A DNA stretch of 64,000 nucleotides from Diplosphaera chodatii (taxonomy: Eukaryota > Chlorophyta > Trebouxiophyceae > Prasiolales > Stichococcaceae). Under the pieces are notes generated by a model. The model was not told the DNA's origin. It worked only from the letters and a program-made list of their open reading frames with translations, and did not search any database. The stretch lies in the NCBI GenBank assembly GCA_032358165.1, contig JAALGY010000033.1, positions 3,410,001-3,474,000 on the forward strand, in the 5' to 3' direction. Shown piece after piece: positions 23,378 to 34,279 of this stretch. The stretch's first letter is position 1; each line of letters opens with the position of its first letter. A program made the translations under genes and the position numbers.

Positions 23378-25280
23378 TTAGCCTCCTGCATTATCCGCAG
23401 TGCTGCCGTCTTGTGACGGAGCATTCATCATTTCGCGGTACTGCTGCAGCTTCTCCGCCATGAAGTCTGGCAGCCGAAGCTTCTCCCTCTGCGGCTTGGC
23501 ACAATTGCGCGCGCTTATGACAGTGTGCACGTCCACCAGCGCAATGCTGCCGTCGTCCTGCAGCCAGCCAGCCTGCTGCGCCACGGTCTTTGCAGCATCC
23601 TCTGCCTCCTGCAGGCAGTCCAGGAACGTCATCTGAGATAGGGTGCCAGCTTGCTGCACTCGAAGGCCACGACACAATGTAACACAAGGGCAGCCCTGCT
23701 GTCACTACACTGCGAAGATTTGCAACGTGCAGTCACTTCCCAAATGAATGATCATCCCTGATCTTAGCTGCCTCGAATTATGGTGTACTCGCACCGTCAA
23801 TATTTCAGTAGTCAATGCGCTGTACGCAGGTTAGATGTGGCAATCTGGCCGTGCAACTGATTCTGCGATCCATAGCAGCACTGAGCTCGGGTAGTGCCTT
23901 CACTGGGGACATGCCTGGAGTGCGCTCAAGCGCCCGCCAGCTTCCAGCTTCTGTAGTACCTCAAGTATCAGAGGGTCTACTGCCAGATGCTGTCGCAGCT
24001 TATCAGGAGGGATGTGCCTTGGGACCAGGATGTCCCTGCACAAGGGGTGTATTTGCTGTCAAGTTAGTGGAGGCTGGTTCGACTGAATATAAGCAATGCG
24101 CTTCCAAATGTTGCAAAGGTATAGTCACACGGCTACATGTCGTACCTGCAGTCCACGCTGTGAAAGCCTGCCGCCTGGATGGCGGGAAGCAGGCTCGTGA
24201 CGTCTGCAAAGGTGGCTGGCGGGGCCAGCAGCTGTTCATCGGGCGCCAATGACGCCACCACCGCAGCTGCCAGCTGCGTGGACTGCAGGATGCCAGCCTT
24301 GGGCACTGCCAGCACACCAGCAGTCAGAGCATTGGCTCGTATCGTCCCTTCCCCTGACAAATCCTCCTGATGTATGTTGTCATGGATGCGAAACATGCAT
24401 AGCAGTACCTGAGACAGCCAGCAGCCTATCGTCCTGCAGCACGCGGTGCCACTCAGCTAGTGCTCTGCAGAGACAAGGCAGCAACAGCGGACGTTTGCAG
24501 GCCTATATTTCCAGTGACCACTGCATCCCAGGGATGCTAAGGTGTGCATCTAGCATGCATGGTACGCTGTGAACCCCGCATCACCTTTCGTACTGAGCGA
24601 AGTACTGGAGGCCGTCGCAGCAGGTCACAGCGCTGATGGAGCTCTCGTGCAGCGTGGAGGTCGCCTCAGCGTCCATGCCCCATGCGCTGCGGTATCGAAT
24701 CGATTCGCTTGCAGCCTGCTCGATGTGCATGCTGATGACAACGCATGTCATGCACGCCACCATCAGCAAGTCGCCTCTGCCAAAGCGGGTCGAGCCCTCA
24801 CATCATGTTGGGCAGGCGTTGTTGTCTCGATGTCTGCTGCTGCGCTTCCTCCGTCATGCCCGGCGCCAGGTCGCATGAGAAGACACACAGCGTCGGCCAG
24901 CGCTGGGCAATGGAGGCTGCAGGTTCGCCGGGCCCGCTGGCGGCGTCGAGGACCTTGAGCTGCGATATGGGGTCGTCGAGACCTGCGACGCCTTCGAGGG
25001 ACTCCCCCACCAGCTGCACGAAGCACCGCGTCAAGGGTGCCAGCAGCGGACCGCCGCCACCATCGCCATGCATCACAACGCCGTAGACAGCGGCGGCCGC
25101 CGACCAGACTTCGGCGGCGCGCGCGTTGTACTCCGCTGCTGATATTTCCTCCGGGCTTGGCGGATACGCCCTGCGCGCCCGCTGCCGCTGCCGCTCAACT
25201 CGCTCCTCTACCAGGTCCACAACACTGTCCTTGGCCCATTCACCCCAGGCCCACGCCGAGACAGGATCATCTATTTCCAT
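23378..25280 (-). CDS. Class I SAM-dependent methyltransferase (paralogue 1)
   Basis: Class I methyltransferases transfer a methyl group from S-adenosylmethionine; the substrate cannot be read from the sequence. ATG is at 25278-25280 and TAA at 23378-23380. Exon 1 (ending about 24835) encodes an N-terminal helical part and motif I, VLDAASGPGEPAASIAQRWP, then the acidic end of strand 2, CDLAPGM. The next exon gives AVTCCDGLQYF, equivalent to the motif IV/post-II strand of the paralogues. ALAEWHRVLQDDRLLAVSG follows, the motif common to UbiE/COQ5-like enzymes. Then come FADVTSLLPAIQAAGFHSVD and a C-terminal exon with DDGSIALVDVHTVISARNC. It is the most divergent of four paralogues in this window and lies on the minus strand, divergent from the VTT protein gene. 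Exon ends in the middle are approximate. Confidence 0.82.
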
Positions 25281-26170
25281 GGTACAGACGGTCTTAAGCT
25301 TTGGGCGTGTGTACGATGGTGCATCACGTTTGCAAGGAAATGGTGTGCTGGCGCTTTTAACAACAGGTGCTCCTGGTCCCCCTCAGACGATCCCATTGAC
25401 CGCTCAGATTGCTACAAAGTTCGAGTCGGACCTCAGGTACAATGTGCACTGATCATTGGAATCGGTAAATTACCAACCCGATGCAACCATGCCGACGCCT
25501 GAGCTGTCTGGGGCCTGACGAACGCATGAGCACGTGCCATTGCTGCCAGTTGCACAGCAGATACCAACGAGGAGCGGGCGCAAACGTACGCAACGGCTGG
25601 CTATTGTAATTCTGATGCAGTCATTGCTGCTTGAGGACAACTCGCGGCCATGCTCATGGCAAGGTAGTAAGCCTTGATGACAGGGTGTGACCACTAGTCA
25701 GGGTTGTGTCGGTACTCAGCTGCAAACAGGTTCAGAAGCGCTGCTAGCTGCGCAGCACCACGGGTCAAGTAGTGCCGCACTTGCTGTGCCCTGAGGTGAC
25801 GGGAAGGCGGGAAGATCTTTGTGGCATTGCGTGCGCCCTTTGCATGCGCCAGCATGCGTCAGGAAACGGTAGATCCACAGCACGGGGGCCGGCCTGTATG
25901 CCAGTGCGTGGTTCAAGTAGAGTGATCAGTGAAGCAGGGGCTGCCGCAGGGTTTGTCAGAGGAGGATGGCCATCAGGTGGAGCACAGCCAGCCAGTCACG
26001 GCGCAACACAATATGCACAGCAATTTGCTGGCACAGCAGCAGCAGCAGCGGCAGCAGCACAGTGCAGCAACGCTGTCTGATCCAGCACTTCAGCAGATTG
26101 ATCGACCAATCCGCGGTGCCGAGCAGACATAGATTAGGCATCTGCACAGCAGTCCGCCGCAGCCGTCAGC
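25281..26170. promoter_or_regulatory. Divergent intergenic region, methyltransferase 1 and VTT gene
   Basis: About 890 bases between divergent starts. A Gln-coding run (CAG repeats) at about 26030-26060 is open on the plus strand but does not join to the VTT gene in frame by any splice I could find. Both promoters must be here. Confidence 0.35.
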
Positions 26171-29100
26171 ATGCAGACGAGCGGCTTGCAGCCTGCAACC
26201 CATGTCAACAGGAAGCAGGTGATCATGCGAGTAGATCTTCTGCTTTGCAGCTCTGCTGAAGCCACAGTGACCGTGCATCAACCGCGGACCTCCAGGTGTA
26301 TGACCTGTTGCTTTGTACCGCAGCAGCAGGCCTCAGCCAAGGGCGGGCGCAAACAGAAATCAGGCAACAAGGCTTGGAGCTGCTGCTGGCATTGGCAGCC
26401 CTCGCCCTTGGAGCAGCGGTGCTGCAGCCTGACTGCGCATGGGCGCAGGCAGTGCAGCACACGGCGCAGGCAGTGCAGCAGTCGGCAGGCGCTGTGCAGG
26501 ATTCGGCACAGGCAGCCAGCCAGGAGGGGACAGCCAGCGCCGGCCTGCTGCGCTTCCTCATGGTGTGCCGAAGGCTGCCATGCTGCGAGGATGCGTAGTT
26601 GAGCATGCAGCGATAAGTGCTGTGATGACGTGCTTGAACACGTTTCCGACATGTTCCGTGGAAATGCATGTATATCAACCAAACTATGGAGGGTGATGTT
26701 CATGCCATTAAAATTCTTGCCATATACACGCCAAGGCACCACTCTGCAGCTGCCTCATTCGACCGCTTTCCAGCTGTGCAGGAGGATTCGAAGGCGCTGG
26801 GCGGGGTGGCGCCAGTCGGCTACCTCGCAGGCGTCGCAGGGTTTGAGCTGCTGCCCATCTTTGCGCCCAGGCCGATCGCGCCCATCAGCGGCTTCCTGTT
26901 TGGAGTGCTGCGACTGCGGCTGTGGCTGTCGCTGCTGGCCGGCCTGTTCTTTGGCCCGCTCCAGGTGAACAAATTTCATCAACATGTTAGGTTGCGGATC
27001 CACGCTGATCAGAGGGCTGATTTCCAGAAGTAGTCAGCTCGCAGATCGGCTGCCAACCGAGCAGCTTGTATATCTGAGCACTCACTGGAGTAGCAAAGCG
27101 CTGACATGCACAAAGAGTTGCAGGCATTCCTACACTAGATGTCAGCCGGGGAGGGTTGCCATGGCACTTGATGCGACTGCAACCACCTGATCACCAGCCT
27201 TACATCTTTCGGCTTGCAGGGCGCAGCGCTGAACCTGGCGGGCACCACCGGTGCAGCAGCCGTCGCATTTGCAAAGGCGCGGCAGGACGAGGGACCGTCA
27301 GCGCTGCTGCAGCAGATCGAGCGGGAAGATTCCAGCGGCACGATCCGCAAAGTCTACGAGCGCATCAAGGTGCTCGTTTACTAGCATTTGCAAGTCCTGC
27401 TGTGTCCTACTGGTTTGCGATTCACAGACCATCTGCTCATTGTTGATCAGAGTAGCAGAATGGCAGCAGAGGTACTGGGCAGTTCAGAGCATACCATGGC
27501 GGACAGCTGATCGCTGTCAAGCGGTGCTATGTGTTGGGCAGGGCGTCATTGACAGCGGCAGCCTGGCGCAGCAGGCGTCAGTCATCACCGTCCTGCGCAT
27601 CGTGCCTTTTGCGCCCTTCAGGTGCTGATTGTTGCTCTGGCAGGCTCGTCTGTATCAGATTCAGGCCAGCTGTGCTGTCTTTGCTGCACCTTTGCCAGCT
27701 ATTGACTGGGCTGGGCCCGCAGCAACTGTTTTGTGGGATATTGAACCCGATGTCTGCATCGCGTGCGCAGGGCCATCAGCTACTACCTGGGCCTGACGCC
27801 CATACGCTTCAGCGCGTACATCGCGGGCACGGCGGCGGGGCGCGGCTTCTGGGCGCTGCTGTACGCCTCCATCGGCGCCTACTCGCGCACCTGGATGCAG
27901 CGCGGCATCGGCCTGGACGGCGTGCTGCAGGGTGGGCGGAACATGCCGAACAGAGGAGGCCGACCAAGACCTGCCGATGCTCTTGTGGCTGCGGGCCATG
28001 CACACGCCGAACATTGCCGTGCGGTGCCGACGTTGTCCTCCTCAAGTTCATGCGGCGTGTCATGCAAAGCATGCATTCTCTGCAGAGCTGGGGGAGGCGG
28101 CGGGGCTGTACACCACGGAGGCCATCGTGACGGGGGTGGTGCTGTCGCTGGGCGCGGCGGGCGGGTGGGGCCTCGGTGTCGTGGGCCCTGATGCCCCGGG
28201 GCTGCCCGAGGAGGGGCACTACCTCGACCGGCTGCGGGAGCGCAGGTGAGACTCCACATTGCGCTGCAGGACTCCACGCGTTGGTGGCTGCTTGTGTACG
28301 CAGGCTGGCGTTACACGGTGGAGGACATTTACTGCATGCCCTCCCGGTCTTGAGGAGCATCATGCATGCCATCACCAAGGATGTATTGGGATCGAAGCTT
28401 GGTGCTTGGCTGATGCGGCTCGAGTGTCGGCAGGGACATCGCCGCGGATGGCGCCGTCGGGCTTGCGCGCCAGCTGGTCCCCTCGGACGAGTGGCTGACC
28501 AAGGACTTCTGGCGGCAGACGGCGCAGAAAGCGAAGACAGCCGGCCGACGCGTGGTGAACATCCTCCTGGACGATGGGGAGGGCGACCTGGATGACTGGC
28601 TCACCCACAAGGCGCGGGTTTGGATGGCTCCCTTTCAGGGGTATGTAGCCCAGTGTAGCCCAGCAGCCCAACTTGATGCGCCTCCTCGATGCGCACACGC
28701 GTCATGGTAAGCTGCCCTGCCATGCTGCGCTGCAGTCGTGCAGATTGCGGAGCTGCGCCAGCTCTGGGGGTTGCGGCAGCCGCGGGCTCGGACACATCAC
28801 TGTCTGTTGGTGTTGCAGGGGGAGGACTCTCCGCTGCGGGCGCAGGCGGCAAAGGCGCTGCAGGCGGTGAAGAGCGGCGCCGAGCAGATCGGGCTGGACC
28901 CCCGCACCCTGAGGAAGCAGGTGCGCTGGGCGCAGGGGGAAGCGCGCCTGCGCTGCCTGCAGGGTCGTCCACCTGCTGACTGACATGCAGTGCCAGTCGC
29001 AGAAGAGGTGTGCCACAGGCAGCACTTGTGGACCCTTCCATCTGCCCAGGTGAAGGTGCTAGGCGAGAAGCTCGATGGCCAGGATAGTGCTCGCAGCACG

Positions 29101-29208
29101 TCCAGCAGCGGCAGCAGCACCAGCAATGGCAGCGAAGGTAGAAAACAGTGCAGCCATGGCAGCGAGGAGGCTGGCCATTCACACCGGGAACGGCACAAGC
29201 ACAAGTAG
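26171..29208 (+). CDS. DedA/TVP38/TMEM64 (VTT domain) membrane protein, probably with C-terminal extension
   Basis: VTT-domain proteins include DedA transporters and TMEM41/VMP1 lipid scramblases. Exons joining in frame are 26171-26218, 26296-26562, 26782-26964, 27220-27369, 27542-27621, 27771-27931 and from 28086. A basic and hydrophobic N-terminus (LALAALALGAAVLQPDCAWA) suggests organelle targeting. The VTT core follows: [40 protein letters not shown], the loop VLRIVPFAPFRAISYYLGLT with the family PF-x-YxxG pattern, and AYIAGTAAGRGFWALLYASI. A stop occurs at 28247-28249 (350 residues). However, that TGA lies inside a perfect donor (CGCAG/GTGAGA), and an exon at 28434-28617 joins in frame (DIAADGAVGLARQLVPSDEW). 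Exons then run to TAG at 29206-29208 with a His/Lys/Ser-rich end. The extension needs one very short intron near 28618-28666. Confidence 0.75.
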
Positions 29209-29473
29209 CAGCACGTTTCTAGGACCTGTTCTATTTGGGTCATCAGCAACTTGCCCTCACGGACCGCCCGAAACCGGGCCCAGTGCACTCTCTGCATCAT
29301 ACATTCGTTGCAGTAGGTATTGTAAAGTTAACAGCAGTCTGGTACCTTGGGGTTCACCAAAAGCCCTAAAGCCTGCGGCACGATTCGGATCTCGGTGCCC
29401 ATCCCGGCGTCGACGCTGGGGCCGCGTCGTAGTCGCCAATTTGACATCACCCTCCCTCGGCTGCAGTGCTTTG

Positions 29474-31151
29474 ATGATGGGTACGCATCATCAGCAATGC
29501 TCTCTGTGGCATGTGCACCGGACTGACCGCGCAGTCAGCCAAGGCAGCGCAGCTGCAGCTGCAGCGTATAAGCAGGCCCAAGCAGCCCTGTGGAATGCTG
29601 CAGGTGCAGCCACTCAGCACGAGCACACCGAGCTGCTGCGACCGCTGTATGATCACATTGCCAGCATCCTGACCCAGCGGCATGGCGGCTGCGGCCACGG
29701 TGCAGTGGTGCTTGACATAGCAAGTGGTCCTGGCGAGCCGGCCTTGTCAATCGCCAAGGCTCTGCCGAGCTGCAGCGTGTTGGCCACTGATATGGCGGAC
29801 AAGATGGTTCAGAGGGCAGTGTCACGCGCAGAAAGTGCAGGCCTGAAGAATTTCAGGTGCACCCACCCTGCTGATGAGTGTCTGCGCATATCTGGCATGT
29901 GATGCAAGCAGCACCTGTGGTTCCCTTACCTGAGCTGACACATACAGCAAGCAAATGTATTTGTTTCGAATGCAACTGCCGTATGATCGCAATAATCACC
30001 ATCGCCGCGCAGGGCCGTTGCACAGGATGCCGAAGACCTTTCCATGCTGGCCACTGGCACCTTTGCCACCGTCACCTGCTGTGCCGGGCTGATGTTCTGC
30101 CCCGACCATCAGAGGTATAGAGAATTTGTTTTAAGGATGCAGCAGCAATGGGTCTGCATGAGCGTCTGCAACTCGGACGGACATCATTCAATACCTGTCT
30201 CGCGACCCAGGGCGCTGCGGGAATGGCGACGGGTCATGGTGCCCCAGGGCCTGTTGGTCATTGCAGGTGTTGACATGCTCTGATCAGGCAGCTGCTGCAG
30301 GCTTCTTGTGTCAAATCGCCTGATGGGTGTCTGAAGATCCCAAACTCCACATCCACTGTCTGCTCGATCATTACCGACATGCCAGCCCGTGGGATGCGCC
30401 ATGGTATGAACTCCTAGCCCTCTGCACTGCAGTGACGGGGCGGCTGGACCAGATGCAGGTGTCTGACCTGGCTGGTCCCATGCTGGACGCGCTGCGGCCC
30501 GAGCATGAGGCCGTACGCACAGCGAACCCACGTTCGTTTGGCGGCGTCCGACGACTGCTGCGCGACATCAAATGCGCAGGCTTCCGTGATGTGCGCAGCA
30601 GGTGGACGAAAGTTGACACTGAGATGCAGAGTCCGACACGGATGCCGACCCTGCACTCATGGATCGCATGGGCCATGTGGTGGTGTGACACGCACTCGAG
30701 CACATGTGCTTTGATGTGTCTCTGCTAGGGAGGTCAATGTGCCAATGCGCATTGGCATTGGGCAGACTGCAGCCTACTGCGCGGCCAACCCAGTGCTAGC
30801 CGAGGCGCTGCAACGGCTGGACCACAAGGAGGCAGCAGCGTTGATTCAGGTGAGCTTCAGCTTGGGGGCGGTGTCCACAAGCCATGCACCTACCTCGCGT
30901 GAGCAGAATCCATCATGCTGGCATACTGTTTACCGTCTGGACCGCTGTTGGCCATCCATGGCCTCGCATGCTGCATTCATTACTGGGTGCTCACTGGAGG
31001 ATCGCTCTCATCCGACTTACCCTGTGAGCTGCTGCAGGGAGCAGAGCAGCGGCTGCTGGCTGCTGCGTGCCAGTGGCGGTATATGCAACCGGACGGCAGC
31101 ATCTTGCTCAACACAAATGTGTACACGGTGATCACGGCCACTGCAGACTGA
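29474..31151 (+). CDS. Class I SAM-dependent methyltransferase (paralogue 2)
   Basis: A second member of the methyltransferase family, on the plus strand. Motif I is VVLDIASGPGEPALSIAKAL, then SCSVLATDMADKMVQRAV, which ends strand 2 and helix C. An intron follows AGLKNF(R). The next exon (from about 30014) reads RAVAQDAEDLSMLATGTFAT, then VTCCAGLMFCPDHQR. ALREWRRVMVPQGLLVIA follows, then from 30346 DPKLHIHCLLDHYRHASPWD and a cap-like helical part, LLRDIKCAGFRDVRSRW. The final exons give VPMRIGIGQTAAYCAANPVL and QPDGSILLNTNVYTVITATA, with TGA at 31149-31151. The start is the weakest point: an open frame runs far upstream, and I chose the ATG at 29474 because it precedes the helical part aligned with the paralogues (YKQAQAALWNAAG). 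The substrate is unknown. It ends tail-to-tail with paralogue 3. Confidence 0.83.
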
Positions 31152-31495
31152 ACCAGCCAGCGAAGCATGCCCTCGATGTTGAATTGCGATGCCCAGCCTG
31201 CTTCTCATAGGAGTTTGCTTGTTGGACTCATTGGCGCCCTTTGTTGACATGAGGGGTTGTTGCTCGGGGTAGTGCGGATGGGTTGCATTGGATGACACTA
31301 CTGAACAAGAGGTCTCGCTTCCTTTAAACGACTTCCATGGGCAAGCCGTCGGTCGACCATGCATGCATGATGCTAGCTACCGTTCGCATTTTATCAAGTG
31401 CTTGGGGTGTCAGGTAGGTATGCTGTCGACTGACCCACTACATAGCTGCTTCACGTCGTTCTCTTCGCTCTCTTCTGACTGTTCGGCTGCCGACC
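31152..31495. other. Convergent spacer between methyltransferases 2 and 3
   Basis: A 345-base interval between two convergent stop codons. It must carry both 3' ends. No feature is visible. Confidence 0.4.
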
Positions 31496-33601
31496 TCAGG
31501 CAGTGGCAGTCACGATGATGGCCACGTTGATTGGGCACGACAGCCCCCCGTCATCACGCTGGCGACCCTGCTCCGCAGCCACCTCCTTTACTGCTGCCAG
31601 CGCCTCCTGCAGCAGGCATCACATACAGGTTATTGCGCATGCTGCCATATGGACACCACCACACCACTTTCAACAACTGCACTGCGGTGCAATACGCCGC
31701 TGCACCAATCAACCAAGGGCAGCGGCTGGTGCCACGGTGTGCATGTGAACATCGCGTCAGGCAGCCCGCACCTCGTAGATGTTCTCTCGGCCCTGTGCTT
31801 TGGCCTGGTCCAGGTGACTCGCCATCATCGGATTCTGCAACATGGCCTCCTTGAGGTGTTCAGCGGGCAGTTCCATCGGCACATTGAACTCGCTGCACAC
31901 GAGAACGGCCATGGTGACAACATATGCATTGTAGAAGCTTCATCTCTGCAGGCCATTCACCGCTGGCGATACTCTGCATGAATGATTGAATGGCAAATGA
32001 AGGGCAGTGAGCCACCCCGAAGTTGTGAATGTACTGCAGCACTCGAAGGCGGACCTGAGTTCCACATTCTTGAAGCCAGCAGCAGCAACATCCTTGGCGA
32101 GCTGCTCTGAGTCGCTGAGCTGGTTCGGATTGCCCTTCATCTGCATGTCAGGATTGACACCCTTGATCACTCACGTCGACTGGCAGGCGTCAGTGCCAGA
32201 TGGCATCAGATTTGTAGCATGCAGCAGCAGGGCAGCACTGCTTGCCTGCACCCCGGTCGCCAGCTTCTGCACGACGGCGCGCATGACGCCGATCATCTGC
32301 GTCTGCTCACCAGGCTGAGCCCACACTGCGGATGCCAAAAGGGACACAGCTGAAAACCTTGGGGCCATCGTTGCCGCCTGTCAGCATCCTTCAGGGTGAT
32401 GGGAACCACGCTGGCTGACATATGTCAGACAGAAGAGGAAAACGATGATGATGGCACCTGCCGCAGCCATGTACCCGCCCGACTTCAGCACACGGTGCCA
32501 CTCGCGCAGCGCCCTGCCCGCAGCAAGGCATCATCACTCGGTGTGTCATGAGCAAAGGCTGTATTGGTGCTCAGTCACACCACGCTACCCTGATGTGTAA
32601 GTCTACCGCTCCAGGTGTCGCGAATGCTGCGGTGCAGCCGTGCACATACTGGACCCTATACAACGACCAGGATAACGCTCACTTGTGGTGATCGGGGACC
32701 ATCATCAGCCCCGCGGAGCAGGTGACGACGTCGAAGGTGCCGTCAGCGAAGTTGCCCAGATCCTCTGCATCTGCAACCTCCGCCCTGCAGGGGTATGCAC
32801 AAACCTATCAAGAGTCACTCAAGCGCGGGCGTAGTTTGCCCTGCGTGAACCTTGCCTGCCGGACGCGCCTGCTGGAACCATTTTGCTGCTGACATCTGAC
32901 ACCAGGCCACAATGCGCGTTCCTGCAAGCTATGCGTCTGGAGTGTGCAGCTCGACCACCTGAAGTTGGCAACGCCCTCGCCGCGCCGATTCGCCACAGGT
33001 ATCATGCCGGGCGCCAGATCAGTGGCCACCACGTGGCACGTCGGTGCCAGCTTCGCGATGGTCAGCGCGGGCTCGCCGCAACCCTGCGTCATCAGCAGGT
33101 CGCTTCACCGGCCACACGCACGTCCGCAGCTGACCACGCAGGATGCCACGGTCCATGCAGTGCACATGCACCTATCGTCTAAACCAAGCAGGCAGAGCAG
33201 CAAGTAGCAGCAAGCTCACGCTGGCCACGTCGAGCGCCTGGCTGGAGTCGAGGGTCTGCACATGCTTCACCGCGAGATCAGCCATGTGCTGCGCCAGTGG
33301 CCTCAGGATGCCCGCGCCCTGGTGCGCCTGGTGAGCGCAGCCAAGAGATCTTACAAACTGAAAGCGTATACTTCGGGCAGAAACGATGTTAGAGCAAAGC
33401 TATCACACAACAAAAGCGGTCCCGCTGAATTGCTAGGCTGCAGAGATATCTGCAATGCACGGCTGATGCGGCGGGGCGCTTCGCCAGCCTGTACTGCACC
33501 TGATTGTGGTAGCTTTCGGCGCCCTTGCTCCACGCATCGGCGTGATGCTTCTTGAACTCGTCCACCGAGGCGGGGTCCGGGCACTTCGTCCACTCTGGCA
33601 T
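31496..33601 (-). CDS. Class I SAM-dependent methyltransferase (paralogue 3)
   Basis: A third member, on the minus strand, with ATG at 33599-33601 (MPEWTKCPDPASVDEFKKHH); an in-frame ATG lies a short distance upstream (MHSPEPDNLQ). Exons in order encode ADAWSKGAESYHNQ, then AHQGAGILRPLAQHMADLAV and the end of strand 1. GCGEPALTIAKLAPTCHVVA and DLAPGMIPVANRRGEG form motif I and strand 2. AEVADAEDLGNFADGTFDVV and TCSAGLMMVPDHHK follow, then ALREWHRVLKSGGYMAAAG. A helical part reads MKGNPNQLSDSEQLAKDVAA, then VPMELPAEHLKEAMLQNPMM. The end is AVKEVAAEQGRQRDDGGLSC and INVAIIVTATA, with TGA at 31496-31498. Nearly every exon has a close match in paralogue 4, so these two are a tandem duplicate. The first Gly pair of motif I is GCGE here, against SGPGE in paralogues 1 and 2. 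Confidence 0.85.
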
Positions 33602-34279
33602 CTGCAGGTTGTCAGGTTCAGGACTGTGCATGATCTGCACATGCACCATGCATCGCCATGGACTCGGAATCACTGATATCAGCCCATCGACACCGCGATG
33701 TCATTGGAATCCTCTGTAATGAGGAAACTTTACACACAGGTGGTTGTCTCAACACAAGAGGATCGAGCGCAATAGCTCACCGCCGCTTGATCCGTTGCTG
33801 AGCCGAGGCTGACCTGTGGACCACGCGCAACCGCTGGGTGTGTGTACGGTCTGGAGGCTGATATTCTACGCGCCCAGTGCAATGTGCGATGGAAGGTGCC
33901 TCCCGCAGGCAGAGTGCAGTGCATGCTGCAAAAACAGGAAATGAAACAGGTTCGTGTGCTGTACGTAATGAGATGGAACGCAGATGCAATCCAATCGGGG
34001 CAACACCCTAAAAGCCAGCATGATGACTTTTAGGGACTGTGGCTTTGTCCTCGAGTATCGAGTAGAAGGTGAAAGTACGGTGTAAACTACTCGTGAGTGC
34101 AAGCCTTCGCGGGTGTGAAATTTTAGCACCACGTCAGGACGCACCCGTCCTGCCTTGCTTGGGCAAGACATGTGGTTGGCCGCTGTGCAGATCCAACATG
34201 GTGGTAGCAGTCGCTCACACCGGTTCTAATGCCAGTTTGGTAGTGGCCGAGTGGAGCCTAGTGGAGCTTGACGAACGCC
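33602..34279. other. Spacer between tandem methyltransferases 3 and 4
   Basis: About 680 bases between two minus-strand genes, holding the 3' UTR of paralogue 4 and the promoter of paralogue 3. Open frames here have no family motif. Confidence 0.4.

Noticed and set aside
25929..26132. Gln-rich frame upstream of the VTT protein as its first exon
   Set aside because: No splice join brings it in phase with 26171 or 26296; it looks like a CAG repeat in the promoter.
29075..29473. N-terminal extension of methyltransferase 2 into the VTT gene tail
   Set aside because: The open frame overlaps the final exon and 3' end of the upstream gene in another frame and has no motif.
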